A stretch of DNA of 64,000 nucleotides from positions 350,491,267-350,555,266 of the forward strand of contig NC_053040.3 of NCBI RefSeq assembly GCF_002575655.3. Reading direction: 5' to 3'. Positions 63,601-64,000 of this stretch are shown piece after piece; positions within the stretch are counted from its first letter, which is position 1, and each line of letters starts with the position of its first letter. The position numbers were made by a program, and so were the translations under genes. The stretch is from Aegilops tauschii subsp. strangulata (Eukaryota > Streptophyta > Magnoliopsida > Poales > Poaceae). The notes under the pieces were generated by a model that was given only the letters and a program-made list of their open reading frames with translations, was not told the DNA's origin and ran no database searches.

Positions 63601-64000
63601 TCAATGAGCTTGCAAAATGCTTGCATTAGATCCCTCATTAGACACTATATGTTCATCACCAGGAGCATGTAAAATGTTTGCATCAAATCCTTCATTAGCA
63701 GTCTGTTCATTAGACACTTCAGGCTCAAGAACAACATGAGCTTGTATGTTTGCACTGGAAACTTGATTAGATACATCAGATTCAGTCAGTTCAGTATTGA
63801 TTGGGGGAGTTATAAAATAAGTAGAAATTGGTTTCATTTTCTCATAGATTCCCTACATACAAGCAGTTTTACAACACCGTCAGGTTTAACTATTGGCTAG
63901 AAATTGAAGAGTTGAATTAGATATAATCAGGGATGTGATGTACCTGCTCGTTGCGCATGCTACTCTTACAAGCTGTGACTGTCCGTTTGCGCAAGCTCGA
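63601..64000 (-). CDS. 3' end of a gene entering from the right edge
   Basis: Two minus-strand exons join in phase. The first (64000-63944) encodes SSLRKRTVTACKSSMRNEQ and ends at donor GTACAT. The second (63852-63601) starts after TTGTATGTAG with GIYEKMKPISTYFITPP and ends in a stop. The C terminus has an imperfect repeat: VSNQVSSANIQAH, VSNEQTANEGFDANILHA and VSNEGSNASILQAH. The basic RKRT segment could be part of a DNA-binding or nuclear-localisation region. The rest of the gene is outside the window, so no family is assigned. Confidence 0.6.

Overview
The window is plant nuclear DNA from a large, repeat-rich grass genome, most likely Triticeae (wheat, Aegilops or barley group). The basis is a BARE/WIS/Angela-type Copia LTR, Athila-like Gypsy LTRs starting TGATACGTCTCC, CACTA elements with 3-bp target duplications, Helitrons ending in a hairpin plus CTAG, and Stowaway MITEs with CTCCCTCCGT-type ends. 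All identifications come from reading the sequence and from remembered family features; no search was run.

Layout. 0-5.3 kb: CACTA-like subterminal repeats, a coiled-coil last exon, and a degenerate minus-strand gene made of repeated exons, split by a 500-bp Helitron. 5.3-17.8 kb: one complete Ty3/Gypsy-type LTR element (908-bp LTRs, near-perfect 5-bp TSD) with a truncated gag-like frame and a long antisense gene. Its 3' LTR holds a nested 5.2-kb CACTA element carrying a captured, broken B3 transcription-factor fragment. 17.8-23 kb: duplicated exon-like blocks, minisatellites and a head-to-head pair of Helitron 3' ends forming an interrupted inverted repeat, with small MITEs. 23.4-30 kb: a small gene island with an orphan 180-aa ORF, a frameshifted helical-repeat protein and an intact 239-aa DnaQ/WRN-like exonuclease homologue. 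A second Helitron and a solo LTR with perfect TSD lie among them. 30-43.5 kb: a mosaic of a non-autonomous Athila-like Gypsy element, a 5'-truncated Copia element and part of a related inverted Gypsy element. From 43.5 kb: the left end of a second CACTA element, rich in tandem arrays; its right end was not found.

47.9-64 kb is the most gene-like part. Two related minus-strand genes encode an N-terminal CPxC motif plus two B3-like domains. The first has a fully open five-exon model (284 aa). The second is interrupted by one TAG codon. They share a promoter-proximal block, and a third copy of that block lies upstream of an intact 234-aa coiled-coil gene. Beyond it is a large tandem segmental duplication (55.2-57.5 and 59.6-62.1 kb). 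One copy has acquired an array of four fold-back MITE-like units, the other a 180-190-bp tandem repeat. A short Pro/Ala/Val-rich gene, a His/Thr/Pro-rich gene and the 3' end of a gene entering from the right edge complete the window.

The B3-like genes probably act in the nucleus and the exonuclease-like protein may bind nucleic acid. Otherwise the genes show no sign of forming one pathway. The local structure is best explained by nested transposition plus tandem duplication of a small lineage-specific gene cluster.
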